The notes beneath the pieces are model-generated. The model saw only the letters and a program-made list of their open reading frames with translations, had not been told where the DNA came from and searched no databases. From Holosporales bacterium (lineage in GTDB: Bacteria; Pseudomonadota; Alphaproteobacteria; RUG11792), in the NCBI GenBank assembly GCA_031262205.1, contig JAISID010000066.1, positions 1 to 18,903 of the forward strand: DNA of 18,903 nucleotides. The letters run 5' to 3'. Positions 8,644 through 15,120 of the stretch are shown piece after piece. Numbering within the stretch: the stretch's first letter is position 1; each line of letters opens with the position of its first letter. The position numbers were made by a program, and so were the translations under genes.

Positions 8644-9069
8644 TTAATTAGCAAGCCTTTTGATAGCGTCCACAATGGACGAACCGTTCCAGCCTACTGT
8701 TTCGTCGGCTTCTTTTATAATTTCACGGGGAAATATTAGAGCGCCCCATGGTTTAATTGCTATAATCGGTTTGGGAAATGCTTTTGCTATTTTTATTTCT
8801 GCATTAATCCACTTGCTATTATTCAGATGCGTATACATACCGGCTGGAATTAAAACAACGCTAGCTGGTCTAATTTGATCTTCAAGCGATTCTTTTAAAT
8901 CGCGATCATTAATAGCAGGGATAGGATCGTCTTTCGTCACAGAATAATTCTTGTAGTTTCTCTTAAAATACGGCTCCTTATCTAATAGAGCTACTAACCT
9001 CTTATAATCATCGTCGTATTTCCATGAATGGCTAATGAATATATTGTAATAATCTAGTTTTAATTACAT
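8644..9069 (-). pseudogene. TIR-like (ThsB/DUF1863-type) protein gene with lost start
   Basis: The open frame runs from 9063 to the TAA at 8644 and encodes LKLDYYNIFISHSWKYDDDY, continuing through TKDDPIP, the segment LEDQIRPASVVLIPAGMYTH, NAEIKIAKAFPKPIIAIKPWG and ETVGWNGSSIVDAIKRL. FISHSW at the start, a strand ending in an AGMYT-type loop and KPIIxIKPWG are typical of the TIR-like domain of DUF1863/MTH538, the family that includes Thoeris ThsB. Members examined so far make or sense nucleotide signals in antiphage defence. The domain is complete. However, the natural ATG (9067-9069) is followed at once by TAA (9064-9066), and no other in-frame ATG, GTG or TTG precedes the domain. An internal GTG at 8940 would remove the first beta strand. 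A GGAGGTG lies at 9085-9091. A nonsense mutation at codon 2 is the simplest reading; a rare start codon cannot be excluded. Confidence 0.72.
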
Positions 9070-9387
9070 ATAATAATTCCAACACACCTCCAAATAAAAA
9101 TGAATATTTAAGAAAATTTTATAGAACTTTGCGATATAATCATTAGGAAACATCCTGCGACGTATTGCAGCGAACGAACCGAGGGGATATCGAGGAAACT
9201 TACGTATTAGCGGAGGGGATTTCTTCTGGGAGAAAGCGACGTTAAAAACCAGGGAAATTCCCTCGCAAAATCAGTCTCAAAACGGGAAAAATCAGGGGGA
9301 AAAATCCGCTCAAAAAATCTGATAAAAAGTCTATCGAAAATTGGGGAAACTTTGACAAGAAATTTAGTGAAAAATAAATTTCAAAGA

Positions 9388-9402
9388 TTAACGAAAAATT
9401 AA
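9388..9402. promoter_or_regulatory. CtrA-type motif TTAA-N7-TTAA
   Basis: TTAA, seven bases, TTAA is the full CtrA binding consensus known from alphaproteobacteria. In DNA this AT-rich about one chance match is expected over the noncoding part of the window, so a single site is weak evidence. Confidence 0.35.
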
Positions 9403-9501
9403 CGAATTTATATTACAATAACCATCCCAAACCCCCCCCCTCCTCGGGGCTTGCTTCCCTTAACTACTTAACCTATGCAAGCATAGCTTTAGCATATCAT
9501 A

Positions 9502-9556
9502 AAAAGGTTAACAAAACGTTAAGATTTGCCAAATAAATTACTTGCTTTTTTAGAAA
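9502..9556. repeat. Diverged 55-bp repeat, copy 1 (contains a CtrA-type motif)
   Basis: The segment shares AAAAGGTTAA, GAACGTTAAGAT-like and TTTTTTAG-containing parts with 10262-10316 at roughly 80% identity. Its TTAA-N7-TTAA (9508-9522) is kept in the other copy although the seven spacer bases differ. In both places a parS or parS-like sequence follows, 216 bp after this motif and 106 bp after the other, which suggests that a larger unit was duplicated. Confidence 0.6.
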
Positions 9557-9737
9557 GAAAAAGACACTCCCTTCCGACTAGACAATGTTAAGTTATGATT
9601 CCCAATAAATATTCATGGGGAAATAATATTTTAATTATAACATCATAATTATATATCGTAATTATACATACTCTCTGTTTTATATATTTATACTTTATAT
9701 TACTTAAAGATCGCTTTAGATAGCATGTTTCTAAAAA

Positions 9738-9753
9738 TGTTTCACGTGAAACA
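9738..9753. promoter_or_regulatory. parS site (ParB binding site) 1
   Basis: TGTTTCACGTGAAACA is a perfect match to the conserved bacterial parS 16-mer, and the palindrome extends to AAAATG/CATTTT on either side (9734-9757). ParB loads here and spreads to form the segregation complex. parS sites normally lie near the replication origin. Confidence 0.9.
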
Positions 9754-9960
9754 TTTTCAAATTTTGAAATCATTCTCTGATGATTAGTAATAATAAAACG
9801 CGATTTAGTAGTAATATGTGGATTTTATGATTTATTAATTTAAGTATCCTATATATTGCTATATAATTTTAGCAATACATCATGAATGATCCTCCATTTA
9901 GAGGCACCATTCCATTAATCCACAGCCGCAAGCATTCCTTCCCAGAATCCAGGATACCGA

Positions 9961-10247
9961 CGTTAACGACGAGAAACTAGACTATAAGACAGAAAAGCCC
10001 CCTAATAATATTTATCTTTTGGAACGAGGATATCTCGACCGATTTATAAAGCGTCTTGTCAAGGGCTTTAGAGCGAAGCGTCCCTTGACAAGTTACGCGT
10101 GATAAATCGGTATAATCGAGTGAGCCAAAAGACAAATATTATAAAAGATAAATATTATATTAGAGAGGGCGGCGGCTTGTTCGGCTTCGCCGAACCCGAG
10201 CTTCGTAGCTCGGTCGCAGTTAATACTGCGAAAGCTGCCGCCCTCTC
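9961..10247. repeat. Structured 287-bp repeat, copy 1 (long hairpin plus cloverleaf)
   Basis: This element recurs at 18634-18903 in the same orientation. Its first part is a long imperfect hairpin. The outer stem is 10005-10022 with 10125-10142 (one mismatch), then ACCGATTTAT (10038-10047) with its complement (10102-10111), GCGT with ACGC (10051-10054/10095-10098) and CTTGTCAAGGG (10055-10065) with its complement (10082-10092). The terminal loop differs in length between copies (16 against 26 nt) while these stems are kept. The second part is the cloverleaf at 10163-10247. A perfect TTGACA (10085-10090) and a perfect TATAAT (10111-10116) occur in both copies, but 20-22 nt apart instead of about 17. 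There is no coding frame and no resemblance to an insertion sequence. Confidence 0.85.
10163..10247. other. Perfect four-way-junction (cloverleaf) sequence, candidate structured RNA or DNA cruciform
   Basis: A 16-bp stem, GAGAGGGCGGCGGCTT (10163-10178) with 10232-10247, has a single G-T pair. It encloses three hairpins: GTTCGGC/GCCGAAC (10179-10195, 3-nt loop), CCGAGCT/AGCTCGG (10196-10213, 4-nt loop) and TCGCAGT/ACTGCGA (10214-10231, TAAT loop). Each arm is 7 bp and the arms abut with no unpaired base at the junction. The G+C content is far above that of the surrounding DNA. Every base up to the window end is identical in the second copy. It is not a tRNA: there is no T-loop or anticodon pattern. 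The function is unknown. Confidence 0.8.
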
Positions 10248-10713
10248 AAAAATGAAATTTTAAAAGGTTAATAGAACGTTAAGATCGGGAAAATAAATAC
10301 CTTGTTTTTTTAGCAAATAATTTATAGGAATTACCCCTTAATCATTCTATAACTTCATTTGACAATAACTATAGTTCCAATTTTAAATGTTCCACGCAGA
10401 ACATTTTTTAATTAAGAATCATTCCTTAATACGCAAGCGCATAAAATTAGAGTTCATACAAAATTATACCTTAACATCCCGTACGTTTTATTTGTAGTTA
10501 ATTTCTGTTGGCAACGTAGCGACAACTCTTCTTTTTGATCTTATTTTCCGCGTACAAATCTTACTCTCACAGAACGTCGGGGGATGATTCCCTAATCATT
10601 TACACTGACGCTTTTTTATTACAATTATTCCATGCCGGTAGTTTTTTCTTTGCCTTAAGGGAATCGTTTGCCAAAATAGAAAATGAACATATTGTTATAC
10701 CTCCACGCTCTCT
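10248..10713. other. Noncoding gap upstream of comEC
   Basis: The stretch contains the second copy of the 55-bp repeat (10262-10316), a degenerate parS-like sequence (10388-10403) and two copies of the short GATTACCCC/GATTCCC motif (near 10323 and 10575). TTGACA at about 10359, followed after 17 nt by TTTAAA, is the best promoter candidate for comEC, some 330 bp upstream of the gene, but the -10 element is poor. A 60-codon frame at 10535-10717 has no sign of being a gene. Confidence 0.4.
10262..10316. repeat. Diverged 55-bp repeat, copy 2 (contains a CtrA-type motif)
   Basis: This is the counterpart of 9502-9556. The TTAA-N7-TTAA motif is at 10268-10282. A parS-like but imperfect palindrome, TGTTCCACGCAGAACA (10388-10403, four mismatches to parS), follows it, so the second unit appears decayed. 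Confidence 0.6.
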
Positions 10714-12642
10714 TTGAATCTCAATCGTAAAATTTTCAAAGACATAATTTTAGAAAAACAGAACCTTCCGTTGTTTTCGCCGGTCGTTCTCGGATGCGGA
10801 ATAATGCGGGGCGTTTTTTATCCTTTCTTCCAGTTCGGCTCGTTGCTTATATTTCTCGCCGTATCTTTGGCGATATCCTTTCTGACCTTTAAAAAATTCA
10901 AAATTATATCCGTATCGATTCTCCTATTCGCCGTCGGCGTTTACGTCTCCCAAACGGGAGGCTTGTTTGAAACAAACCTCCTGTCTCAAAAGAAATTTGT
11001 GGAAAAGGAATACGACTCGATAAAATTCTTAGCGACCGTTAAGTTCGTCGACGAAACGCATCCCACCATGAAAAACATGCGAAGAATCACATTTAAAAAT
11101 ATGAAATTTACAGACAATCCAGAATTAAGCTTTGTGAAGACGGCGAAAACGACGTGTTCTTCTCGTATGTCCGACGGCCTGTTGCCAAACGATTCGGTGG
11201 AAGTTTTCGGAAAGATCAGTCCTTATAAACTGCCCGCGATACCAAATTCGTTTGACCAAATTCAGTATAATTCCTTGGTCAAACTCGACGCGACGGGAAT
11301 TGTTTATCGCATTGAAAAACTGTCGGACGGCGGCGATTCAAGCGAAATATTTACATACCTTCGTTGTTTTCTAACAAAACAAATTTTAAAAAAGTTAGAC
11401 AAAACGGCTGGCGGAATAGCAAGCGCGCTGTTAACCGGCGATAAGTCTCCGATTTCTCAAGACATTCGCGAAAAGTATATTAACTCTGGAACGGCTCATA
11501 TTTTAGCAATCTCCGGTCTCCACATGTCTATTGTAGCCTCGTTAATCTTTTTCCTATTTCTCAAAATAATGCAATACGTAAGCCTATTATTCCACGCAAT
11601 TAATCCCAAAAAGTACGCCGCGCTCATTACGATTCCCATTACGTTTCTATACCTTGAACTTTCAGGCGAATCTCCCTCCGCCGTTCGAGCCTTCATAATG
11701 ACGACAATATTTCTGATTAGCGTCGTTTTAGGAAGAAAGGTATTCTCTCTTAGAAGCGTTTCTCTAGCCGCATTTTTGATATTGTTGTTTGACTCGGGTT
11801 CCCTCTTCTTAGTAAGTTTTCAATTATCGTTCAGCGCCGTGGTCGTTCTTATTTCATTCTACGAAACGTTCCAGAGAAAATTTGCGACGTTAAAAAACGC
11901 CTGCGACTCATGGGACAAAAAGATATGTTTCTATTTTATATCGTCCTCGGTTACGACTTTAATCGCCTCCGTAGCGACGCTGCCAATTTCCATAGCGACT
12001 TTTAACAGATTAAGTTTATCGGGACTCCTCGGCAACTTAATCGCAATTCCAACTGTTAGTTTTATAGTTATGCCGCTGGGTATAATTTCTCTCGCCGCAT
12101 GCTATTTCTCAGATTTTTTCATAAACGCCCTGAAATACGTTTTAATTTATTTAACGCATATGATGGGACTCGTAGCGGACATTCCAGGCTCGGCGATTAC
12201 CGTTCGCTCTCCTGGCGCCCTCGCTCTATATACTATTATGGCCGGCGGGATAATCCTCGCGTTGTTAAAAACCAAAATTCGCCATATCGGAACTTCGCTT
12301 ATTTGCTGCGGCCTATTATTTTGGATATTAGAAGAATCGCCCGATATTATAGTTCCGCCAAATTCAGACGTCGTCTGCTTTATCGAAAACGGAAAATTTT
12401 ACGCGACGTCGTTAAAAAAAGACAGACCTAGAGTATTGTCCGTTCAAAGAAATCTAGGGTTCGATGGGAAATTAGAGAAAAAAGAAATCGCATGTTTCCC
12501 ATTCGCAGGCTTTCAATTTGAAAAAGGGAAATATCCGCGCGGTTTATTCGTTTGGTCTAAAACCAACAAAATCAAACAAATAGCAAAGAGACGCCATCCA
12601 TTCTGCCCCGCAAGTTTTGAAGACTTCACATTCGACAACTAA
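10714..12642 (+). CDS. comEC: ComEC/Rec2 family DNA-uptake channel
   Basis: ComEC is the inner-membrane channel that passes single-stranded DNA into the cytoplasm during natural transformation. The 642-residue protein has N-terminal hydrophobic segments (about 20-80) and a soluble region (about 90-205) at the position of the OB-fold/DUF4131 domain. The Competence domain starts near 230 with ALLTGDK and the hallmark SGTAHILAISGLHMS (258-272), then has some eight further hydrophobic segments to about 545. The short C-terminal tail (about 555-642) shows no metallo-beta-lactamase motif (no HxHxDH), a form I recall from other alphaproteobacteria. The start codon is probably TTG at 10714: the family's conserved N-terminal part (LPLFSPVVLGCGI) lies upstream of the first in-frame ATG at residue 31, and the nearby ATG at 10683 is out of frame. 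No other competence gene is in the window. It is the only intact plus-strand gene. Confidence 0.9.
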   Translation: MNLNRKIFKDIILEKQNLPLFSPVVLGCGIMRGVFYPFFQFGSLLIFLAVSLAISFLTFKKFKIISVSILLFAVGVYVSQTGGLFETNLLSQKKFVEKEYDSIKFLATVKFVDETHPTMKNMRRITFKNMKFTDNPELSFVKTAKTTCSSRMSDGLLPNDSVEVFGKISPYKLPAIPNSFDQIQYNSLVKLDATGIVYRIEKLSDGGDSSEIFTYLRCFLTKQILKKLDKTAGGIASALLTGDKSPISQDIREKYINSGTAHILAISGLHMSIVASLIFFLFLKIMQYVSLLFHAINPKKYAALITIPITFLYLELSGESPSAVRAFIMTTIFLISVVLGRKVFSLRSVSLAAFLILLFDSGSLFLVSFQLSFSAVVVLISFYETFQRKFATLKNACDSWDKKICFYFISSSVTTLIASVATLPISIATFNRLSLSGLLGNLIAIPTVSFIVMPLGIISLAACYFSDFFINALKYVLIYLTHMMGLVADIPGSAITVRSPGALALYTIMAGGIILALLKTKIRHIGTSLICCGLLFWILEESPDIIVPPNSDVVCFIENGKFYATSLKKDRPRVLSVQRNLGFDGKLEKKEIACFPFAGFQFEKGKYPRGLFVWSKTNKIKQIAKRRHPFCPASFEDFTFDN

Positions 12643-12974
12643 ACCATGTTCCTTCATAAATACAAGGGTATGATCTCATAAACGCAATTTAAACGGACGT
12701 TTGCCCTTCCGTTAAGGTTTACCTCTAGAAAGGAGCGGTCGAGGGCTAATTCGCTAAATATTAATAAACCAAGGACATTATCGCTTGGCGTACTGTGATT
12801 TCATTTTCACTTGCAATTGATTTTCGTTGGAAATTGTTTTGCAATATAACGTAAAATACAACGCTAAATTTATATTAAAATATAAGTATATTTAAAGTAA
12901 TAAAATATAAATATCTCATGAATTGCACTTTATTATTGCTGCAAATTATCAAAAATTATTTCAAAAAACAAAAA

Positions 12975-12990
12975 TGTTTCACGTGAAACA
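12975..12990. promoter_or_regulatory. parS site (ParB binding site) 2
   Basis: This is a perfect TGTTTCACGTGAAACA, flanked by AAAA on the left and TTTTGAGTT on the right. The right flank is identical to that of the next site, so the pair probably arose by duplication of a segment a little longer than parS. Confidence 0.9.
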
Positions 12991-13101
12991 TTTTGAGTTT
13001 TTTACTATATAGCCTCTTCAGCCTAGCGTCAATTTTTGCTGGAAATACGCGTATATATCGCTCTATATGTTCATCTTTTTTGATGTTGTAAAAATTGAAA
13101 A

Positions 13102-13117
13102 TGTTTCACGTGAAACA
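13102..13117. promoter_or_regulatory. parS site (ParB binding site) 3
   Basis: This is a perfect TGTTTCACGTGAAACA, 127 bp from site 2 and sharing its AAAA and TTTTGAGTT flanks. Confidence 0.9.
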
Positions 13118-13580
13118 TTTTGAGTTACGGTATCGATAATAATGTCGCGCCCGAATCTTACGGTTATGAGAGACAAAAAACGCTGGGTATACGAAATCGT
13201 TTCCTAACGTTTTTACGTAGGAACGTATATATAAGAGATGCAACTGAAAAAGCATAGGGAACCGTCGCTAACCAAAATTGATTAGCTGCGCAAATGAGGT
13301 TTCTATAGAGTTAAGGTATGATTCCCTATCTCCTTATATCTAATTTATCTACTGCATGTCATGGGACGATCTCCAAGAACAATTAAAAATCAAAATGCCG
13401 TCGCCTAATACTTACGATGCTAAGGGGTGAATGCAAAACCAAAAATCCGAGACAGCTTCTTAAAATGCGACGATAATTTAAACGCTAGCAACTCGTTCCC
13501 CGATATAACCTTAAAATCTCGTAATGTTAGTTTATTTGCTTAATTCGTCGCAGACATTCTGCCGTAGCATAAGGACTGCG

Positions 13581-14288
13581 TCATGGCCTTGGTTTTGCCT
13601 CGACAATTTCGCCAGGCTTTAAATTCCCAAGGAAGTAAGAACCGTATTGAGTTCGGATTAGTTTATTGACGAGTATGTCGAAATGATTAAAAATTTTCCG
13701 AATTTCTCTGTTCTTGCCTTCCTTCAACACGCATTCCACCCAGCAGTTTTTACCGCTAGTTTGTTTCAAAAAGTTTACGACAATCGGAGCGTATCTAACG
13801 CCGTTTATCGTTACTCCTTTCCCCAATTGAGACAAAACTTCCTTATTCGGCATGCCGAAAAGACGAACTTTATAACGCCTTTCCCAAGCCGTTTGCGGAG
13901 ATTCGGCAAACCTGGCAAACTCCCCGTCGTTCGTCAATAAAAGCAACCCTTCCGAATTAATATCAAGCCTTCCAACCGAGATAACGCGTTCGCCAATTTT
14001 ATTCGATACGTCTTCAAAAACCGTTCTTCTGTTTTTTGGGTCTTTGTGAGACGTAATAAGCCCGACAGGTTTATAATAAAGCCATATCCGCGTCTGCCGT
14101 AAGCTGCTGAAAACGTATTCTTTTCCGTTCACAAATATTACGTCTTCATCGGAAACCTTAGAGCCGACTTCCCTCGCCAATTTACCGTTAACATAAACGC
14201 CCTCCTTTAGAATCAGAGCGTCGGCGTCTCGTCTCGAACAAATCCCTAACATAGACAACGCCTTATTTAACCTAGTTTTATTATCCAT
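13581..14288 (-). CDS. 23S rRNA pseudouridine synthase, RluB/RsuA family
   Basis: This 235-residue enzyme converts a uridine in ribosomal RNA to pseudouridine. Residues 5-55 are an S4 RNA-binding domain (RLNKALSMLGICSRRDADAL and following). The catalytic block is SVGRLDINSEGLLLLTNDGE, with the nucleophile Asp109 in GRLD. WERRYKVRLFG and EGKNREIRKIFNHF are further family motifs. The size and the LLLLTNDGE form fit RluB (23S U2605 in E. coli numbering) better than RluE or RsuA, but RluB and RsuA cannot be told apart with certainty by eye. The ATG at 14288 overlaps the end of tadA by eight bases, so the two are co-translated. The long basic extensions of many RluB proteins are absent. Confidence 0.88.
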   Translation of the reverse strand: MDNKTRLNKALSMLGICSRRDADALILKEGVYVNGKLAREVGSKVSDEDVIFVNGKEYVFSSLRQTRIWLYYKPVGLITSHKDPKNRRTVFEDVSNKIGERVISVGRLDINSEGLLLLTNDGEFARFAESPQTAWERRYKVRLFGMPNKEVLSQLGKGVTINGVRYAPIVVNFLKQTSGKNCWVECVLKEGKNREIRKIFNHFDILVNKLIRTQYGSYFLGNLKPGEIVEAKPRP

Positions 14289-14730
14289 CTTGACGTATCT
14301 TTTTAAAAAACTCCGAAATAATCTTCGAACATCTCTCCTCCTGAATCCCGCCTACTATATTAGGCTTTACAAAAGAGCGATCAAACACTCGTAAATTATT
14401 CGCAACAGCCCCGCATTTAAGATCGTACGCCCCAAAAAAGATGTTTCCTATTCGAATCTTTTCTAAAGCTGCGGCGCAAAAAACACAAGGCTCAAGATTA
14501 ACATATAAACTTGCATCGCTAAGATATCGATTGCCAGGACGCTTATCATACGCCCTTTGTATAGCGAGAAATTCGGCGTGAAACCAAGGTTTGCAAGACG
14601 TTTCGGATTCGTTTCGAGCCGTCGCAATAATAGAATCGTTAATTGCAATCGCGGCAAAAACAGGGACTTCCCCATTACTAATCTTCTCGGAGGATGAAAT
14701 TACAAATTCCATAACGTCGTTTGAATACAT
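14281..14730 (-). CDS. tadA: tRNA-specific adenosine deaminase TadA
   Basis: TadA deaminates adenosine 34 to inosine in the anticodon of tRNA-Arg(ACG), and alphaproteobacteria generally need it. The 149-residue protein has the zinc and catalytic motifs HAE (His51, Glu53) and PCVFC (Cys82, Cys85), together with GNRYLSDASLYVNLEPC. I chose ATG 14730 because GGAG lies four bases upstream (CGGAGAATC-ATG) and because the longer open frame up to 14796 only translates the tRNA gene, a known annotation artefact (VAGSSPVSPA). The gene begins 17 nt after the mature 3' end of tRNA-Asp, so the ribosome site lies between tRNA and gene. The two are probably made as one transcript and cut by tRNA processing. 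tadA overlaps the pseudouridine synthase gene. Confidence 0.95.
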   Translation of the reverse strand: MYSNDVMEFVISSSEKISNGEVPVFAAIAINDSIIATARNESETSCKPWFHAEFLAIQRAYDKRPGNRYLSDASLYVNLEPCVFCAAALEKIRIGNIFFGAYDLKCGAVANNLRVFDRSFVKPNIVGGIQEERCSKIISEFFKKIRQDG

Positions 14731-14747
14731 GATTCTCCGAAAAGATA

Positions 14748-14824
14748 TGGCGGGAGAGACGGGACTTGAACCCGCGACCTCTGGCGTGACAGGCAAGCGC
14801 TCTAACCAACTGAGCTACTCCCCC
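14748..14824 (-). tRNA. tRNA-Asp (anticodon GUC), CCA encoded
   Basis: The minus strand reads a 77-nt cloverleaf: acceptor stem GGGGGAG with CTCTCCC (one G-U pair), D arm GCTC/GAGC with a 9-nt loop containing AGTTGGTTA, anticodon loop CTGTCAC with GTC at positions 34-36, T arm GCGGG/CCCGT (last pair G-T) with TTCAAGT, discriminator G and an encoded CCA (14748-14750). The anticodon stem CTTGC/GCCAG has one T-C mismatch at 29-41, which is unusual. Discriminator G73 and anticodon GUC are the normal aspartate identity elements. tadA follows directly. Confidence 0.95.
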
Positions 14825-15059
14825 CTTAATTCTAAAAAAATTACAGATCGACAACTAATTTCAATTTAACATAGGGCTATAAACAAATCAATAACATACG
14901 GTTAATTTTTCGCCTAAAATTTCTTGTTCGCAATAATGCTGCGACGTTTCTTACGTCGGGCTTTTTAGAAATGGGCGACAACGCCCTTACAATCTGCGGA
15001 GCAAAGGTAGGATTTGCAGGCGCAACGCTTCTCTCTCTCCTAAGAATAAAGCCTCGATT

Positions 15060-15104
15060 ATAAGGAACAGAAAAATCAAAATTTTCGGTTTCTCCGTTCC
15101 TTAT
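15060..15104 (-). terminator. Long stem-loop after the foldase gene
   Basis: ATAAGGAAC and GTTCCTTAT pair perfectly, and the stem continues inward for seven more pairs (two of them G-U) to about 16 bp. It begins 17 nt after the stop codon at 15121. It lacks a clear following U-tract, so termination is likely but not proven. Confidence 0.6.
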
Positions 15105-15120
15105 TATCTTAATTTACAAA

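Larger units (their letters stand above)
9092..9960. other. Gene-free AT-rich region with chromosome-maintenance motifs
   Basis: No convincing gene is visible. The stretch is purine-rich on the plus strand from 9150 to 9390. It contains a run of nine C (9432-9440), two TTAA-N7-TTAA motifs and one perfect parS site, and it is very AT-rich from 9590 to 9900. TTAATCCACA near 9915 is one base from a DnaA box read as TAATCCACA. Genes on its left run leftward and comEC on its right runs rightward. These points suit an origin-proximal control region, but I cannot show that it is an origin. Confidence 0.45.
12643..13580. other. Gene-free region with two parS sites and repeat pieces
   Basis: No coding sequence is supported. 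A weak inverted repeat, AACGGA/TCCGTT (12692-12713), follows comEC by about 50 nt and could be part of its terminator. Two identical parS sites lie 127 bp apart. Near 13258-13330 there is a recognisable copy of the intergenic repeat module that also occurs at 309-373, here ending GTTAAGGTATGATTCCC. Confidence 0.5.

Noticed and set aside
9226..9402. Plus-strand frame of 58 residues (LGESDVKNQGNSLAKSV and following) after AGGGGA
   Set aside because: It has only a CTG start, no recognisable domain, Lys/Ser-rich composition typical of purine-rich DNA, and it ends inside a TTAA-N7-TTAA motif. It remains possible but unsupported.
9092..9960. Calling this stretch the replication origin
   Set aside because: parS and CtrA-type motifs are suggestive, but I see no cluster of DnaA boxes (only one near match at about 9915) and no origin marker genes.
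10163..10247. A tRNA or tmRNA gene in the cloverleaf
   Set aside because: Arms are all 7 bp with 3-4-nt loops; there is no TTC T-loop, no anticodon loop and no CCA end.
10388..10403. Fourth parS site
   Set aside because: TGTTCCACGCAGAACA has four mismatches to the consensus and is not a true palindrome. It is listed only as a decayed relative within the duplicated unit.
10535..10717. Plus-strand 60-codon frame before comEC
   Set aside because: No domain, no ribosome site, and it overlaps the repeat motif near 10575.
14731..14796. Longer start for tadA
   Set aside because: The extra 22 residues (VAGSSPVSPA and neighbours) are a translation of the tRNA-Asp gene. A good GGAG precedes the ATG at 14730.
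14942..14958. Plus-strand intrinsic terminator (CGACGT/ACGTCG then CTTTTT)
   Set aside because: The hairpin plus T-run is terminator-like, but no plus-strand gene lies within 2 kb upstream to be terminated.
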